DNA from: Candidozyma auris
Taxonomy: Eukaryota; Ascomycota; Pichiomycetes; Serinales; Metschnikowiaceae
DNA length: 64,000 bases
NCBI RefSeq assembly: GCF_003013715.1
Contig: NC_072812.1
Coordinates: forward strand, 682,001-746,000
Reading direction: 5' to 3'
This document shows positions 1 through 9,342 of the stretch, one piece after another. The notes beneath the pieces are model-generated. The model was not told the origin of the DNA. It saw only the letters and a program-made list of their open reading frames with translations, and searched no databases. The position numbers and the translations under genes were made by a program. How positions within the stretch are numbered: the first letter of the stretch is position 1; the number at the start of each line of letters is the position of its first letter.

Positions 1-1412
1 TTTTTAAGCAAGTTCCATATGGTCTTGAAGTCGTAAGTTGGAGTTGGCGGCCCTATATTTGAATCACGCCCACTAGACGCATTATGGCTACCTTCAATTA
101 GTTTCACTATATCACATACGACCCTGTGCTTCAGAAGAACTAAAATGGCCTTTGTGAGGATAGTGCTGAAGAAATCTTGTAAAATAGGGACAGCTGCATC
201 ATTAAAGGTTTGCCCACTGATGGTGTCTGTGCCAGCACCTAGCTCGAACTTCATAGCTTTCGCAAGTCGAGATAATTGTGTCAAGTTTCTTTGCTTGCAT
301 TCTTGCGTAGTGCGGTTGATCAAATCATGCAACTCAACCTGTACCGATGATAATAAAATGTCCAAGACTGAATGTAGCCTATTGAGTTTAGAGGCTGTTC
401 TCAATAACATGTAAAGATAGTAATACTGCTCGGAAAAAGGGTTTGATGCATATTCTAGGATCAATGCGTAGTCGGCTTTGGAATTCTCAGATTTGGAGTA
501 ATGAGCGTGAATTCTAGGAAGCTGACGTTCAATGAATGAAGCTGTTGTTTCTGTGAAACAACGTGCAATCTCTCCGATATCCAAATTCGCAGAGTTATAA
601 ATGTACAGCTCTAAATTGTTCAGCTGTTGCACTAGTGTCTTAAAGGAGGCAATTTGTGGGTTATTCGACGAGAGGTGATCGATCCACGAGTCCTTGTCCT
701 GATTGAAGATGTTTGAGCTCTTCAAGTAGATCTCATTTCTCAATTCGTCAACTATCATATCGTAAAGACTATTGGATTGATTATCTAGGTAGCTCTGAAT
801 ACCCGACAAGGCAGGTAATTGCCATAGATTGAACTTGGCTGCAATTTTGTAGCCCTCAGATATCGTATCATACACTTTGTGTAATTCCTTGTCAGCGGAG
901 AGCTTGTCCACTGTATCAGGAATACCATGTAAGAGCTCGATAGCGTCGAGGATCTCGAGCATCTCTGAATACTTCTCTGAGCTGCTATCTAGCTCCTTGA
1001 GGATCCCCATTCTGTCTTTCATGTCACGAGTACTGCTCTCTATGAGCTCCTTTATCTGCGCAGAATCTTCCTGAGACTCCTTTGCAATAGACATGAGCAT
1101 ATGATACAGCCCCACAGAGTTATTGAAGATCTCGTGGTTCTCCACAACAGCTTTCCTGAGTGTATCACTAGTGATCTCGCATAATTCATCGAACTCCGCC
1201 TTTCTGTGAGCTAGACCAACAGACGTGTCGTCAAGAAACGCAATTGCCAATTCTATTGGAGTGGTGTCACCTGTCGTCAATTGAGACCAGTCATACCGGA
1301 TATCTTTGTAAAGGGTTTTGACGTCAGCGAGCGATTTTTTTGTTTTTCGCTCTTCATCTTCTGACACCATGCCATTGAAGGCCATGCTCACGGCACGACG
1401 ACGATTTGCCAT
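1..1412 (-). CDS. SEC8: Exocyst complex subunit Sec8, N-terminal part (runs off left edge)
   Basis: Reading the minus strand from the ATG at 1412 gives about 470 open codons to the window edge, so the C-terminal half lies outside. The product matches the N-terminal coiled-coil region of Sec8, a subunit of the exocyst that tethers secretory vesicles to the plasma membrane at bud tip and neck. Recognisable stretches are YDWSQL near residue 40, FNNSVG about 100 residues in, and LWQLPALSGIQSYLDNQSN followed by LYDMIVDELRNEIYLK around residues 200-235, typical of Sec8. A CTG codon at 1107-1109 follows FNNSVG; many Sec8 proteins have a small or polar residue there, which fits CTG read as serine. 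It is head-to-head with MMS4, 578 bp apart. Identification is from remembered family sequence, not a search. Confidence 0.85.
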   Translation of the reverse strand, partial: MANRRRAVSMAFNGMVSEDEERKTKKSLADVKTLYKDIRYDWSQLTTGDTTPIELAIAFLDDTSVGLAHRKAEFDELCEITSDTLRKAVVENHEIFNNSVGLYHMLMSIAKESQEDSAQIKELIESSTRDMKDRMGILKELDSSSEKYSEMLEILDAIELLHGIPDTVDKLSADKELHKVYDTISEGYKIAAKFNLWQLPALSGIQSYLDNQSNSLYDMIVDELRNEIYLKSSNIFNQDKDSWIDHLSSNNPQIASFKTLVQQLNNLELYIYNSANLDIGEIARCFTETTASFIERQLPRIHAHYSKSENSKADYALILEYASNPFSEQYYYLYMLLRTASKLNRLHSVLDILLSSVQVELHDLINRTTQECKQRNLTQLSRLAKAMKFELGAGTDTISGQTFNDAAVPILQDFFSTILTKAILVLLKHRVVCDIVKLIEGSHNASSGRDSNIGPPTPTYDFKTIWNLLK

Positions 1413-1990
1413 GTTGAATTGTACAAAGACCTACTCGTGCTTGAAAGAGTGGAGCTCACTGTCCAGCCAGTTGTACTGAAGTATCATGGTGCACGGGTGC
1501 AGGGTTTAGTCCAAATAGGCTGCAAATCAACTTGGAAGATCAGGCAGCACGAGGCGTGCGCTAAGAGCGATCTTCTTAGCGAAAAGGATGTAAGAGTTAT
1601 TAAAACAACCAAATCTTATCAAAGAAGTTCGAATGTTCATCATTTGACATAATTTCTATTTTTACTTCATTTTTTTTTTTTTTTTTTGCTATACTCGTAA
1701 GTGGAGTTTTAGAACATTTCGACGCTATTCGGCTAATACGGGGAAAGGCCAAAGACATACTACTCTTTTGAAAAATTTTAGGTTGATTTTAAAGAATTAA
1801 AAAGAATGAAACTAGATACTCACAGTATTTTTTTTTTTTTTTTTTTGAAAAGAGAACCCGGATTTCAACATTCTTGGATTATTCTCCAGTTGCTCATTGA
1901 TTTTACTAATATCAATATCTGTCCTACGTTTACTAGCGCGGTGTTTACCACTGCGCGTCTACCAGATCATGTTTAAGTACGCATCCGCTA
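1413..1990. promoter_or_regulatory. Divergent SEC8 / MMS4 intergenic region with two long T tracts
   Basis: This 578 bp gap separates two divergent starts. It holds two plus-strand homopolymer T runs, 18 T at 670-687 past 1000 (1670-1687) and 19 T at 1828-1846. Runs of this kind exclude nucleosomes in yeast promoters. A 77-codon open frame at 1419-1652 has no family resemblance and I treat it as chance. No TATA element or RNA gene stands out. Confidence 0.55.
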
Positions 1991-3505
1991 ATGGAAGTCA
2001 TTGAAATCAACAGTGAAGATGTATCGTTCCAAGAGCAACGGAGCAAAAAAGATGACATTATTGTGTACGTTTCGAACGATATACGATTTACGATGTTATT
2101 TACTAATCACAGACTTTCCGATGATTCCGACCCCATAATTTACACAAACAACTCAACTTTAGGGAAGCCACTTCCGCCAAGCTCCCCACGAGGACCAGAC
2201 TTTGAATTAGACAAACCACTTGAGCCCGCCTCATTGAAAGAATCCGGCAGTATTTTAGATATTGAGAATTGGCTAAGCAGCTCTGATGATGACAGCATGG
2301 AGTTTCTGAGCATGCCTGCTCCAAAGAAACCTCTACGCAATAAGAAACAGCTAGATGCTAGTACTTTTGAGAAAGTGAATTCGCCGGAATTCAAAATTAA
2401 GCTGCCTTTAAAAGTCGCTGAGTCAGCCCTACCGCCAATCACCATCGAAACAGACCTATCTGATCCCATAAGCAGCTCACCAAAAAGTAGTCAAGTGTTC
2501 ACCAAAACAGCAAGTCAATTACCATTCTCTGCATCTGAACCTAGGACACAGAGCAGCCAGGCGTTCTCGAAAAAGGAGTGGAATGAAGTAAACAAGGTAA
2601 CCAGGAAGAAAGAAGACATTTTCAAGGAGATGATTCTTGAGATCCCCAAATGTCTTCAAAAGATGTTTGAAACAGAATACTTTAAAAATGTATTTGAGGG
2701 CACGCTGCATTACCAAAATCCGGCAACAATTCCACTCATCTCATGGAAACGAAAGGTCAAGGCAGTGTACAACTCACAGGATGACATCTTCGAGCCTTGT
2801 CATCCAAAAGAGATTTCCGAAAGGTTTTCGGTTCTTTACTATGAGGCAGAAGACCTAGTAGAAAAAATTCAGAATGATAAACTACAAGAGGATTACGAGC
2901 ATGCCATTAGGTTATTACAAGATGCCAACTCGAGGCTCGACAATCATGTTATGATTATGGTCATTGGACTCAGAGAATACATAAGAAAACTACAGGGAAT
3001 CGAGGATCGGGTGTATCGTGTTGAAATGTTGAAGAAAATGAATGAGCAAGTCTCCAAGAAACGCAAGCATGAAGAAGTAAGAATAAAGGCTTCTGATGCC
3101 CAAAGATGCATTCAGAAGGCAGGAGTTGATCTTGGTGTCAATATATTCAGTGTAAGGACTACACATGAAGCTATTGACTGGCTTCATTCATTCACATACA
3201 CCATTGGGTCTTCTCTCTACGACAAATTTCAGCGAAATCCCTCTCTTGCGAACATAGGCACTGTCCGCCTGGGCTCGGATAAAAAGTCTACATTCATAGA
3301 AATGCTCAAGAAATTCAATCTCATGACCCAGCCGAGAGCCGAGAAGCTCTATGAGTTTTACACATCCCCAATCGCAATCTACAGAAAATATCTCGAAAAC
3401 GAAACCTTGGGTACGGTGAATGGGAAGAATATCTTACCGCCTACATCAAATGCAGCAATGCGACGAACGTTCACCGCTACAGATCCTTCACAAATCATAA
3501 CGTGA
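1991..3505 (+). CDS. MMS4: Mms4/Eme1-like non-catalytic subunit of the Mus81 structure-selective endonuclease
   Basis: A 504-residue protein from the ATG at 1991. Mms4/Eme1 pairs with Mus81 to cut branched recombination and replication intermediates in the nucleus. The N-terminal ~200 residues are low-complexity, acidic and Ser-rich (LSSSDDDS near 95), as in the regulated tails of Mms4. The central part carries basic and coiled segments (QVSKKRKHEE near 355). The C-terminus has the pattern of the ERCC4-like and helix-hairpin-helix end of Eme1/Mms4: VNIFSVRTTHEAIDWL near 384, then EMLKKFNLMTQPRAEKLYEF and SPIAIYRKYL near 445-470. This fold is catalytically dead in the family. The gene is tail-to-tail with FES1, 98 bp apart. 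The divergent N-terminus makes the family hard to confirm without a profile search. Confidence 0.72.
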   Translation: MEVIEINSEDVSFQEQRSKKDDIIVYVSNDIRFTMLFTNHRLSDDSDPIIYTNNSTLGKPLPPSSPRGPDFELDKPLEPASLKESGSILDIENWLSSSDDDSMEFLSMPAPKKPLRNKKQLDASTFEKVNSPEFKIKLPLKVAESALPPITIETDLSDPISSSPKSSQVFTKTASQLPFSASEPRTQSSQAFSKKEWNEVNKVTRKKEDIFKEMILEIPKCLQKMFETEYFKNVFEGTLHYQNPATIPLISWKRKVKAVYNSQDDIFEPCHPKEISERFSVLYYEAEDLVEKIQNDKLQEDYEHAIRLLQDANSRLDNHVMIMVIGLREYIRKLQGIEDRVYRVEMLKKMNEQVSKKRKHEEVRIKASDAQRCIQKAGVDLGVNIFSVRTTHEAIDWLHSFTYTIGSSLYDKFQRNPSLANIGTVRLGSDKKSTFIEMLKKFNLMTQPRAEKLYEFYTSPIAIYRKYLENETLGTVNGKNILPPTSNAAMRRTFTATDPSQIIT

Positions 3506-3603
3506 AAAAAAAGTGTATTGAAATGACCGATTACGATGTGTATAGCAATAAAGCGGGTTCGACCTACGACAGGAGAACCCATTAATAGGTATGGACGAGA
3601 AAT

Positions 3604-4464
3604 TTACTGAGAAGCAATGATCGTGGCCGTGTGGTAATCCTCTTCATTAAATTTGTCCTTGAGATGACTGACAGATTCAAGCTGGCTTACTAATCTCTTG
3701 ATTTCGTCACTCGTGAACTTATACTGAAGACTCTGAAGCTGAGAAATGATATTAAGTGCTTTGTCAATGCATCCAACATTTTGTGAGTCAAAAGTGGAGA
3801 TCAAGTTGTCGACAAATCGGGAGTTTTTAAAATGATCAAGCTTCTTTTCGTCCAAGCCAGTAGACAAGAGTGCTGATGTCAATGAGAGCTTACGTAACAA
3901 AAGCTTGTGATCTTCATGGGAGCCCTGCAAGTGAAGAGCTTCCCAGCCTCCCAAGTTTGTAAACCGTTCGGTTGCCTCAGGGTAGTTCCTGACAAAGCAG
4001 GACAATGCAAATAGAGCTTTGAGGGCCAATTCTCGTGGAGTGGAGTCCGCTTTTACCAAATTAATCAAGATCTCCAAGCCATTCTCTTTTTCAAGGAATG
4101 CCTTTTGTGAGTTTGGATTGTTTTGTGTCGCTACTCCAATGATCGATGCCGCGAGCACACTAAGATTGAGATTGGAGCTCAGGAGCTGGGCAATCACGCT
4201 AGGCCAGAGCTTGAGATTCTCGATGTTGTTGGCATTATCTAAATTCTCCACAAGCATCTCGAAGTTTTCTAAGGCCGTTTCTTTCGCTTCGTCTGTGGCT
4301 TCTGGGTTCTCCACCACTTCGATGGACTGCTTCATTAAAGTAGGCTCATCGGGACCATTGCCAAAGAGCTTGCTGAGCATCTCAGGGTCGGGCTTGCCGA
4401 TCTTGTCCATGGTCTCCTTGTCGCCGCTTTGCGACGCAATGGACCACTGCAAAAGTTTCTCCAT
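3604..4464 (-). CDS. FES1: Hsp70 nucleotide exchange factor Fes1
   Basis: The product has 286 residues starting MEKLLQWSIAS, the conserved Fes1 N-terminus; the ATG is at 4464, and the frame continues five codons upstream only through a TTG. Fes1 (HspBP1 family) is a cytosolic armadillo-repeat protein that releases ADP from Hsp70 and sends misfolded substrates for degradation. The N-terminal segment DKIGKPDPEMLSKLFG is characteristic, followed by helical repeats (LKLWPSVIAQLLSSNLNLSV near 96, SQKAFLEKENGLEILINLVK near 125). Length matches the ~290-residue family. It is divergent from PGK1 (792 bp) and convergent with MMS4. Confidence 0.93.
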   Translation of the reverse strand: MEKLLQWSIASQSGDKETMDKIGKPDPEMLSKLFGNGPDEPTLMKQSIEVVENPEATDEAKETALENFEMLVENLDNANNIENLKLWPSVIAQLLSSNLNLSVLAASIIGVATQNNPNSQKAFLEKENGLEILINLVKADSTPRELALKALFALSCFVRNYPEATERFTNLGGWEALHLQGSHEDHKLLLRKLSLTSALLSTGLDEKKLDHFKNSRFVDNLISTFDSQNVGCIDKALNIISQLQSLQYKFTSDEIKRLVSQLESVSHLKDKFNEEDYHTATIIASQ

Positions 4465-5256
4465 CGTTTGAGTTGTCAATCTAATGAGAGTTGCTAAGCT
4501 TCATCTTATACCACGAGTGCAGGAGAGAAGAGATTCTAGAAGGTTCGAGAAGAAAGACTTAGACAAGTTTAACACAACAACCAGGTAGTCGAGCTAGAGG
4601 TAAGGCAACATGAGCATTTCGAGTTTCAATCAATGTTTTCCTCAACGTGATGTTTGAATTCCCAGAAGTGGGTTGTCCGCACTTTGAGAGACCCCTCTAG
4701 GAGCATTGCATACATCCGCATGAAATTGACAGCGACACCTGCCAGGGTACATTCTGTTCAGCTTTAGATTTGTTTTAAAGCCACTGGCGATTCATTCCTG
4801 AAACAATCACATTTGAATCTCATAATTGCGTAACTTTGGAAGCGTGCACTTGCCGGAAGCTTCCTTTGGCCCGATGATAGCCCGGGGCCACGGTAGGCGT
4901 GAGACTATGATTTTTCAGTGCGCAGTCAGAGGTTGCAAAAGAGAGAGGGACATAGAGAAGTAATGGACAAAATGTTGAGGACCAAAGTCAATTGATGGTG
5001 TAGTGTGCATTAGCATCCAAAATTGTGGATTCTCAGTGAAATTAGCGAGGTGGTGCCACATGACGTCTCGTGCTGGAGGACCCTCAGGTGACGGGTGGGA
5101 ATCGACCGGGCCCCTTCAGAGGTTGTCGAATGATGAACTCCGAGACACAGGAGAGGGTGCGCACACTGGAGCCATATATAAGGTAGCGAAGTAACCTAAG
5201 CGGTTATTCTTCTTAGTTGAATATCCTCAGCAATTCAATTATTGTATCGCTTCACA
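4465..5256. promoter_or_regulatory. FES1 / PGK1 divergent promoter region
   Basis: This 792 bp region precedes the strongly expressed PGK1. A TATATAA box at 5175-5181 lies about 80 bp before the PGK1 ATG. A GGAAGCTTCC palindrome sits near 4857-4866, and the word GGTTGCAAA at 4931-4939 recurs in the TPI1 and FAT1 promoters. Small open frames here (for example 5003-5194) show no coding character. Confidence 0.6.
5175..5181 (+). promoter_or_regulatory. TATA box of PGK1
   Basis: TATATAA about 80 bp upstream of the PGK1 ATG, a typical position for a strongly expressed yeast gene. Confidence 0.7.
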
Positions 5257-6507
5257 ATGTCCCTTTCTAAGAAATTGTCCGTCAAAGACCTCGACCTCGC
5301 CAACAAGAGAGTGTTCATCAGAGTCGACTTCAATGTCCCATTGGACGGTTCCACCATCACCAACAACCAGAGAATTGTTGCTGCTTTGCCAACCATCAAG
5401 TACGTGTTGGAGCAGAAACCAAAAGCCGTGATCTTGGCCTCTCATTTGGGCAGACCAAACGGTGAGCACGTGGACAAGTACTCGTTGGCTCCAGTTGCCA
5501 AGGAGTTGCAGTCTCTTTTGCCAAACGAGAAGGTGACCTTCTTGGATGACTGTGTCGGTCCAAAGGTCGAGGAGGCCGTCAATGCCGGCAAGGATGGCCA
5601 GATCTTCTTGTTGGAGAACTTGCGTTTCCACATTGAGGAGGAGGGCTCCAAGAAGGTTGACGGTAAGAAGGAGAAGGCTTCTGCCGAGGATGTTGAAAAA
5701 TTCAGAAAGGGCTTGACTGCTTTGGCCGATGTCTACGTCAACGACGCTTTCGGTACTGCCCACAGAGCCCACTCTTCTATGGTTGGTCTTGACTTGCCAC
5801 AGAAGGCCTCTGGTTTCTTGATGGCCAAGGAGTTGGAGTACTTCGCTAAGGCCTTAGAGAACCCAACCAGACCTTTCTTGGCCATCTTGGGTGGTGCTAA
5901 GGTCTCCGACAAGATTCAATTGATCGATAACTTGTTGGACAAGGTCAACATCTTGATTGTTGGTGGCGGTATGGCGTTCACTTTCAAGAAGGTCTTGGAC
6001 AAGATGCCAATTGGAAACTCTCTCTTTGACGAGGCTGGTGCTCAGAATGTCGAGAACTTGGTTGCTAAGGCCAAGAAGAACAACGTTGAGATTGTCTTGC
6101 CCGTTGACTTCATCACCGCTGACAAGTTCGACAAGGATGCCAAGACTGGCGTTGCTTCTCAGGAAGAAGGTATTCCAGACGGTTGGATGGGTTTGGACGC
6201 TGGTCCAAAGTCTAGAGAACTCTTTGCTGACGCCATTGCTAAGGCCAAGACCATTGTCTGGAATGGTCCTCCAGGTGTCTTCGAGTTTGAGAAGTTTGCT
6301 GATGGTACCAAGGCCATGTTGGACGCTGCTGTGAAGTCTGCTTCCGCTGGTAACACCGTTATCATCGGTGGAGGTGATACTGCCACTGTTGCCAAGAAGT
6401 TCGGCGCTTCTGACAAGTTGTCTCACGTTTCCACTGGTGGTGGTGCCTCCTTGGAATTGTTGGAGGGTAAGGCCTTGCCAGGTGTTGTTGCCATCTCTGA
6501 AAAATAG
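5257..6507 (+). CDS. PGK1: Phosphoglycerate kinase
   Basis: A 416-residue cytosolic glycolytic enzyme that transfers phosphate between 1,3-bisphosphoglycerate and ADP. The start is the ATG at 5257 ([12 protein letters not shown]); the frame opens upstream only via TTG. Signature motifs are RVDFNVPL near 23-30, the nucleotide-binding [13 protein letters not shown] near 370-382 and [15 protein letters not shown] near 393-407. Codon use is extreme: leucine is almost all TTG and arginine AGA, and I saw no CTG, as expected of a top-expressed gene in the CTG clade. A TATA box stands 80 bp upstream. The stop is 77 bp from the convergent FAT1 stop. Confidence 0.99.
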   Translation: MSLSKKLSVKDLDLANKRVFIRVDFNVPLDGSTITNNQRIVAALPTIKYVLEQKPKAVILASHLGRPNGEHVDKYSLAPVAKELQSLLPNEKVTFLDDCVGPKVEEAVNAGKDGQIFLLENLRFHIEEEGSKKVDGKKEKASAEDVEKFRKGLTALADVYVNDAFGTAHRAHSSMVGLDLPQKASGFLMAKELEYFAKALENPTRPFLAILGGAKVSDKIQLIDNLLDKVNILIVGGGMAFTFKKVLDKMPIGNSLFDEAGAQNVENLVAKAKKNNVEIVLPVDFITADKFDKDAKTGVASQEEGIPDGWMGLDAGPKSRELFADAIAKAKTIVWNGPPGVFEFEKFADGTKAMLDAAVKSASAGNTVIIGGGDTATVAKKFGASDKLSHVSTGGGASLELLEGKALPGVVAISEK

Positions 6508-6584
6508 ATATCTTTGAGCAAATAATATAACATTACGACTAAATTACTTATTGGATGTATTGTTTTACTCATAAATAAAGGGAA

Positions 6585-8543
6585 TTATAACTTGGTTTTT
6601 CCACTCATAATATGAGCCCAAGCCTCTTCAGTCAATTCTTCGTAACCGTTGTTGTTCAAATAGTAGATGAGTTCATCTCCTTTCTCACCCTTGGGCAACT
6701 TCTGGTTCTTGAATTGATTCTTTGGAACCTTGTGATTGTGAGATGCTGCAATACCACCAGCCTTGATCTTAATGAACTGAGGCACCGCGTACTTTGGCAA
6801 TGTCTTGACCACGTGGTCATGGATCTTCTGCAATACTTCCTGATCTGTGAGACCATCAGCAGGGTCAATGACGGCGAAACCAGCTCTGCCTTCGTAATTT
6901 GGAACACGCACACCAACGACAACGGACTGCTTGATTGCACCTGAACCCATCAATTCATTTTCAACCTCGGTGGCAGATACATTCTCAGAACGCCATCTAA
7001 ATGTGTCACCCAATCTATCAACAAAGTATAAGAGGTTGTCCTCATCCATTCTCAACAAGTCGCCAGATCTGAACCATGCATCGCCCTTTCTAAAGACATC
7101 CCTGATGACCTTCTTATTGGTAGCCTCGTTATTACCGTAGTAACCTTGGAAGGACCCCTCGACATTCTTGGCATCCATGATCTTCATCAACAACTCACCC
7201 GGAGTATTGACATCAGCCTTGACACAGTAACCAGTCTTAGGGTCTCTCCAGATCTCACTTTCGTCATCTGGGTCCATCTTTACCAAAACTTGAGTGAGGC
7301 CGAGAACGGTGCTAATCAAAGTACCATACTTACGGCAAGCGCCCACACCAAAGTCACCATACTGAATGTTAGTTGTGGCAATTGGAGATTCAGTGGATGC
7401 ATAGAACTCACCCACACCTTCGATGTGGAATCTTCTCTTGAATTCTCTCCAAATATCTCTTCTCAAACCATTACCATACGCAATCTTCACCTGGTGCTTT
7501 GCCTGGTCAGGGTGAGGTTTGGAATTCAACAAGTAACGACACACCTCACCAACATATTGAATGTGAGTGGCTTTGGACAATCTAGCTTGCGTCCAGAAAG
7601 TGGAGGCAGAGAATTTTTGACATACCACAACACAGCCACCAGTAGAAAGAGTAGGACAAACACCCAACATAGCAGCCGTGGAGTGATATAGAGGCATGGC
7701 AGTCATGACTGTTGATTTTTTGTCAATCTTCATAATAGAGCCAAAGAAAGCGGTAGCCATGAAGGCCTTTCTCCAAGACATGATACCAGCTTTAGGCAAA
7801 CCGGTAGTACCAGAAGTGTAGATTAAGGCACAACACGAGGAGTCCTTATCTTCAGGTCTTCTGGTGTTATCTGGAGCTCTATGTTTCGGTCTGCTTCTGT
7901 CACTCAACACCTTGAGCAACTCTGGCTCATTGATGTAGTGCAACTTGACGTTTGGCAACTCTGAGTGAATCAAAGGCTCAGTGTCCTTGATGGGATCAGC
8001 ACAGTCGGGGTCAATGAACACCTGAGACACATCAGCAATCTTAATACAGTGAACCAAAGGCTTATCCTTGGTATTGTAGTTCAAGAAAGCAGGCACAGCA
8101 CCAATGTTCCACAAGGCCAACCACAATAATAAGAACAAGGGCTTGTTCATGCAGTTTACACCGATGGTGTCTTTAGAAGTGACGCCGTAGTCGTTCTTCA
8201 AGATGTACGACAACCTCAACACCATGGCGTACAACTCACGGTAGGTGTAAGATTCCATGGTGAACTGGTCATCGTAGATGAAGTAGCCTTCAGCGTCTTT
8301 CTTTGGCGGAGGAGCATCTTTTCTAGGACGGGGGAACGAGACGGCCAAGTTATCGGGATATTTCAAGGCAGCCTTTTCAAAAAGATACCAGTAACTGGCC
8401 TTGCCTCTGTAGACAGAATAAAAATAGGGAACGGCTTTGCTCACGACGTTTTTAATCAAGCGAAGATCCTCGGATACGTGCAACTTAGCATCCAACAACT
8501 GGGAGCCCACAATGGCAGCAGATGCGATTTCAAGCCCAGACAT
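6585..8543 (-). CDS. FAT1: Very long-chain acyl-CoA synthetase / fatty acid transport protein
   Basis: The first ATG at 8543 gives a 652-residue protein (MSGLEIASAA); a longer reading would need a TTG. It belongs to the FATP/Fat1 family, which imports and CoA-activates long and very long-chain fatty acids at membranes. The AMP-binding signature ALIYTSGTTGLPKAGIMS lies near 245, the adenylation motif YFVDRLGDTFRWRSENVS near 520-540, and FLNYN near 155 is also typical. The C-terminus ends GKTKL, a weak peroxisomal PTS1-like tripeptide, so dual localisation is possible. An N-terminal hydrophobic helix is only weakly evident. It is convergent with PGK1. CTF1 and oleate regulation are not demonstrable from sequence. 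Confidence 0.92.
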   Translation of the reverse strand: MSGLEIASAAIVGSQLLDAKLHVSEDLRLIKNVVSKAVPYFYSVYRGKASYWYLFEKAALKYPDNLAVSFPRPRKDAPPPKKDAEGYFIYDDQFTMESYTYRELYAMVLRLSYILKNDYGVTSKDTIGVNCMNKPLFLLLWLALWNIGAVPAFLNYNTKDKPLVHCIKIADVSQVFIDPDCADPIKDTEPLIHSELPNVKLHYINEPELLKVLSDRSRPKHRAPDNTRRPEDKDSSCCALIYTSGTTGLPKAGIMSWRKAFMATAFFGSIMKIDKKSTVMTAMPLYHSTAAMLGVCPTLSTGGCVVVCQKFSASTFWTQARLSKATHIQYVGEVCRYLLNSKPHPDQAKHQVKIAYGNGLRRDIWREFKRRFHIEGVGEFYASTESPIATTNIQYGDFGVGACRKYGTLISTVLGLTQVLVKMDPDDESEIWRDPKTGYCVKADVNTPGELLMKIMDAKNVEGSFQGYYGNNEATNKKVIRDVFRKGDAWFRSGDLLRMDEDNLLYFVDRLGDTFRWRSENVSATEVENELMGSGAIKQSVVVGVRVPNYEGRAGFAVIDPADGLTDQEVLQKIHDHVVKTLPKYAVPQFIKIKAGGIAASHNHKVPKNQFKNQKLPKGEKGDELIYYLNNNGYEELTEEAWAHIMSGKTKL

Positions 8544-9342
8544 TGCGACAGATAATTGCAAGATGAAAGAACGGGGGTCAGGTTACAGAAGTCTGCACGG
8601 TTTGGTTATCAAAAAGATGCGATTTCTGGCATTGAAATTGCGAGAGTACCAGAAGTCTTATATACTTCTCCGCATAATCAGTGTCCAGGAGTGCATGTGC
8701 CAGAGAATGTGTTGTAGCTAGCAAGAACCCCCCATTTAGCCAGCTTAGCCGCTCTCACAATGACATTCTTTATTTTCGATCCACCATTAATGTCTGGGAA
8801 ACAAAGTCAACCCGTTTTGGCCATTTCTCTCTGTCGGTTGTTTCATGCCATGTTATGGTGCTCAACATTGGTGGTTTCACATGGTTGCAAAACCACATGA
8901 ATGAGGGACGTGCACGCGAAAAAAGTGTCCGAGGTGCGATCTGACGCTGGAACCCATGAGAAAGCGATTGTCTTCAGAGACAGCCGTTTCCGGGGCGTCC
9001 CGGCGGGGCAGAGCGTTAATTTTCCCTCCCATGGCCCCGTTTCAGTAAGCAGTGGAACGGGCATCCGGGAAGCGAAAAAAAAAATCAATTTCACTTCTTT
9101 CGTTCCTGCCACACTATGCTATCTCTGCTCATGGCCCTCTGCTCACCCCGCGGTACTTTGAGGCTGCTTCGATTGAATGCGGGCCCAACTTACGTCAGGC
9201 GCTAAAAACTGTAGGCAATTTGAGGGCCATTGGGAATACTGCTAGCCAAATAGATACGGGAAGGGTACCGCAAAATAATCGCTGTTCTGCAACCTTTGAA
9301 GTTTTAGATCTTTGTCCCCTTCGTCTTTTCGGAAGGCACCAA
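8544..9342. promoter_or_regulatory. FAT1 upstream region
   Basis: These 799 bp lie between the FAT1 start and the stop of the unknown membrane gene, both on the minus strand. It is locally GC-rich (8940-9060) and contains several overlapping open frames on both strands that I regard as composition artefacts. GGTTGCAAA occurs at 8883-8891 and a CCGAGG hexamer (core of the fatty-acid regulator Ctf1/FarA site) at 8929-8934; one hexamer could be chance. Confidence 0.4.
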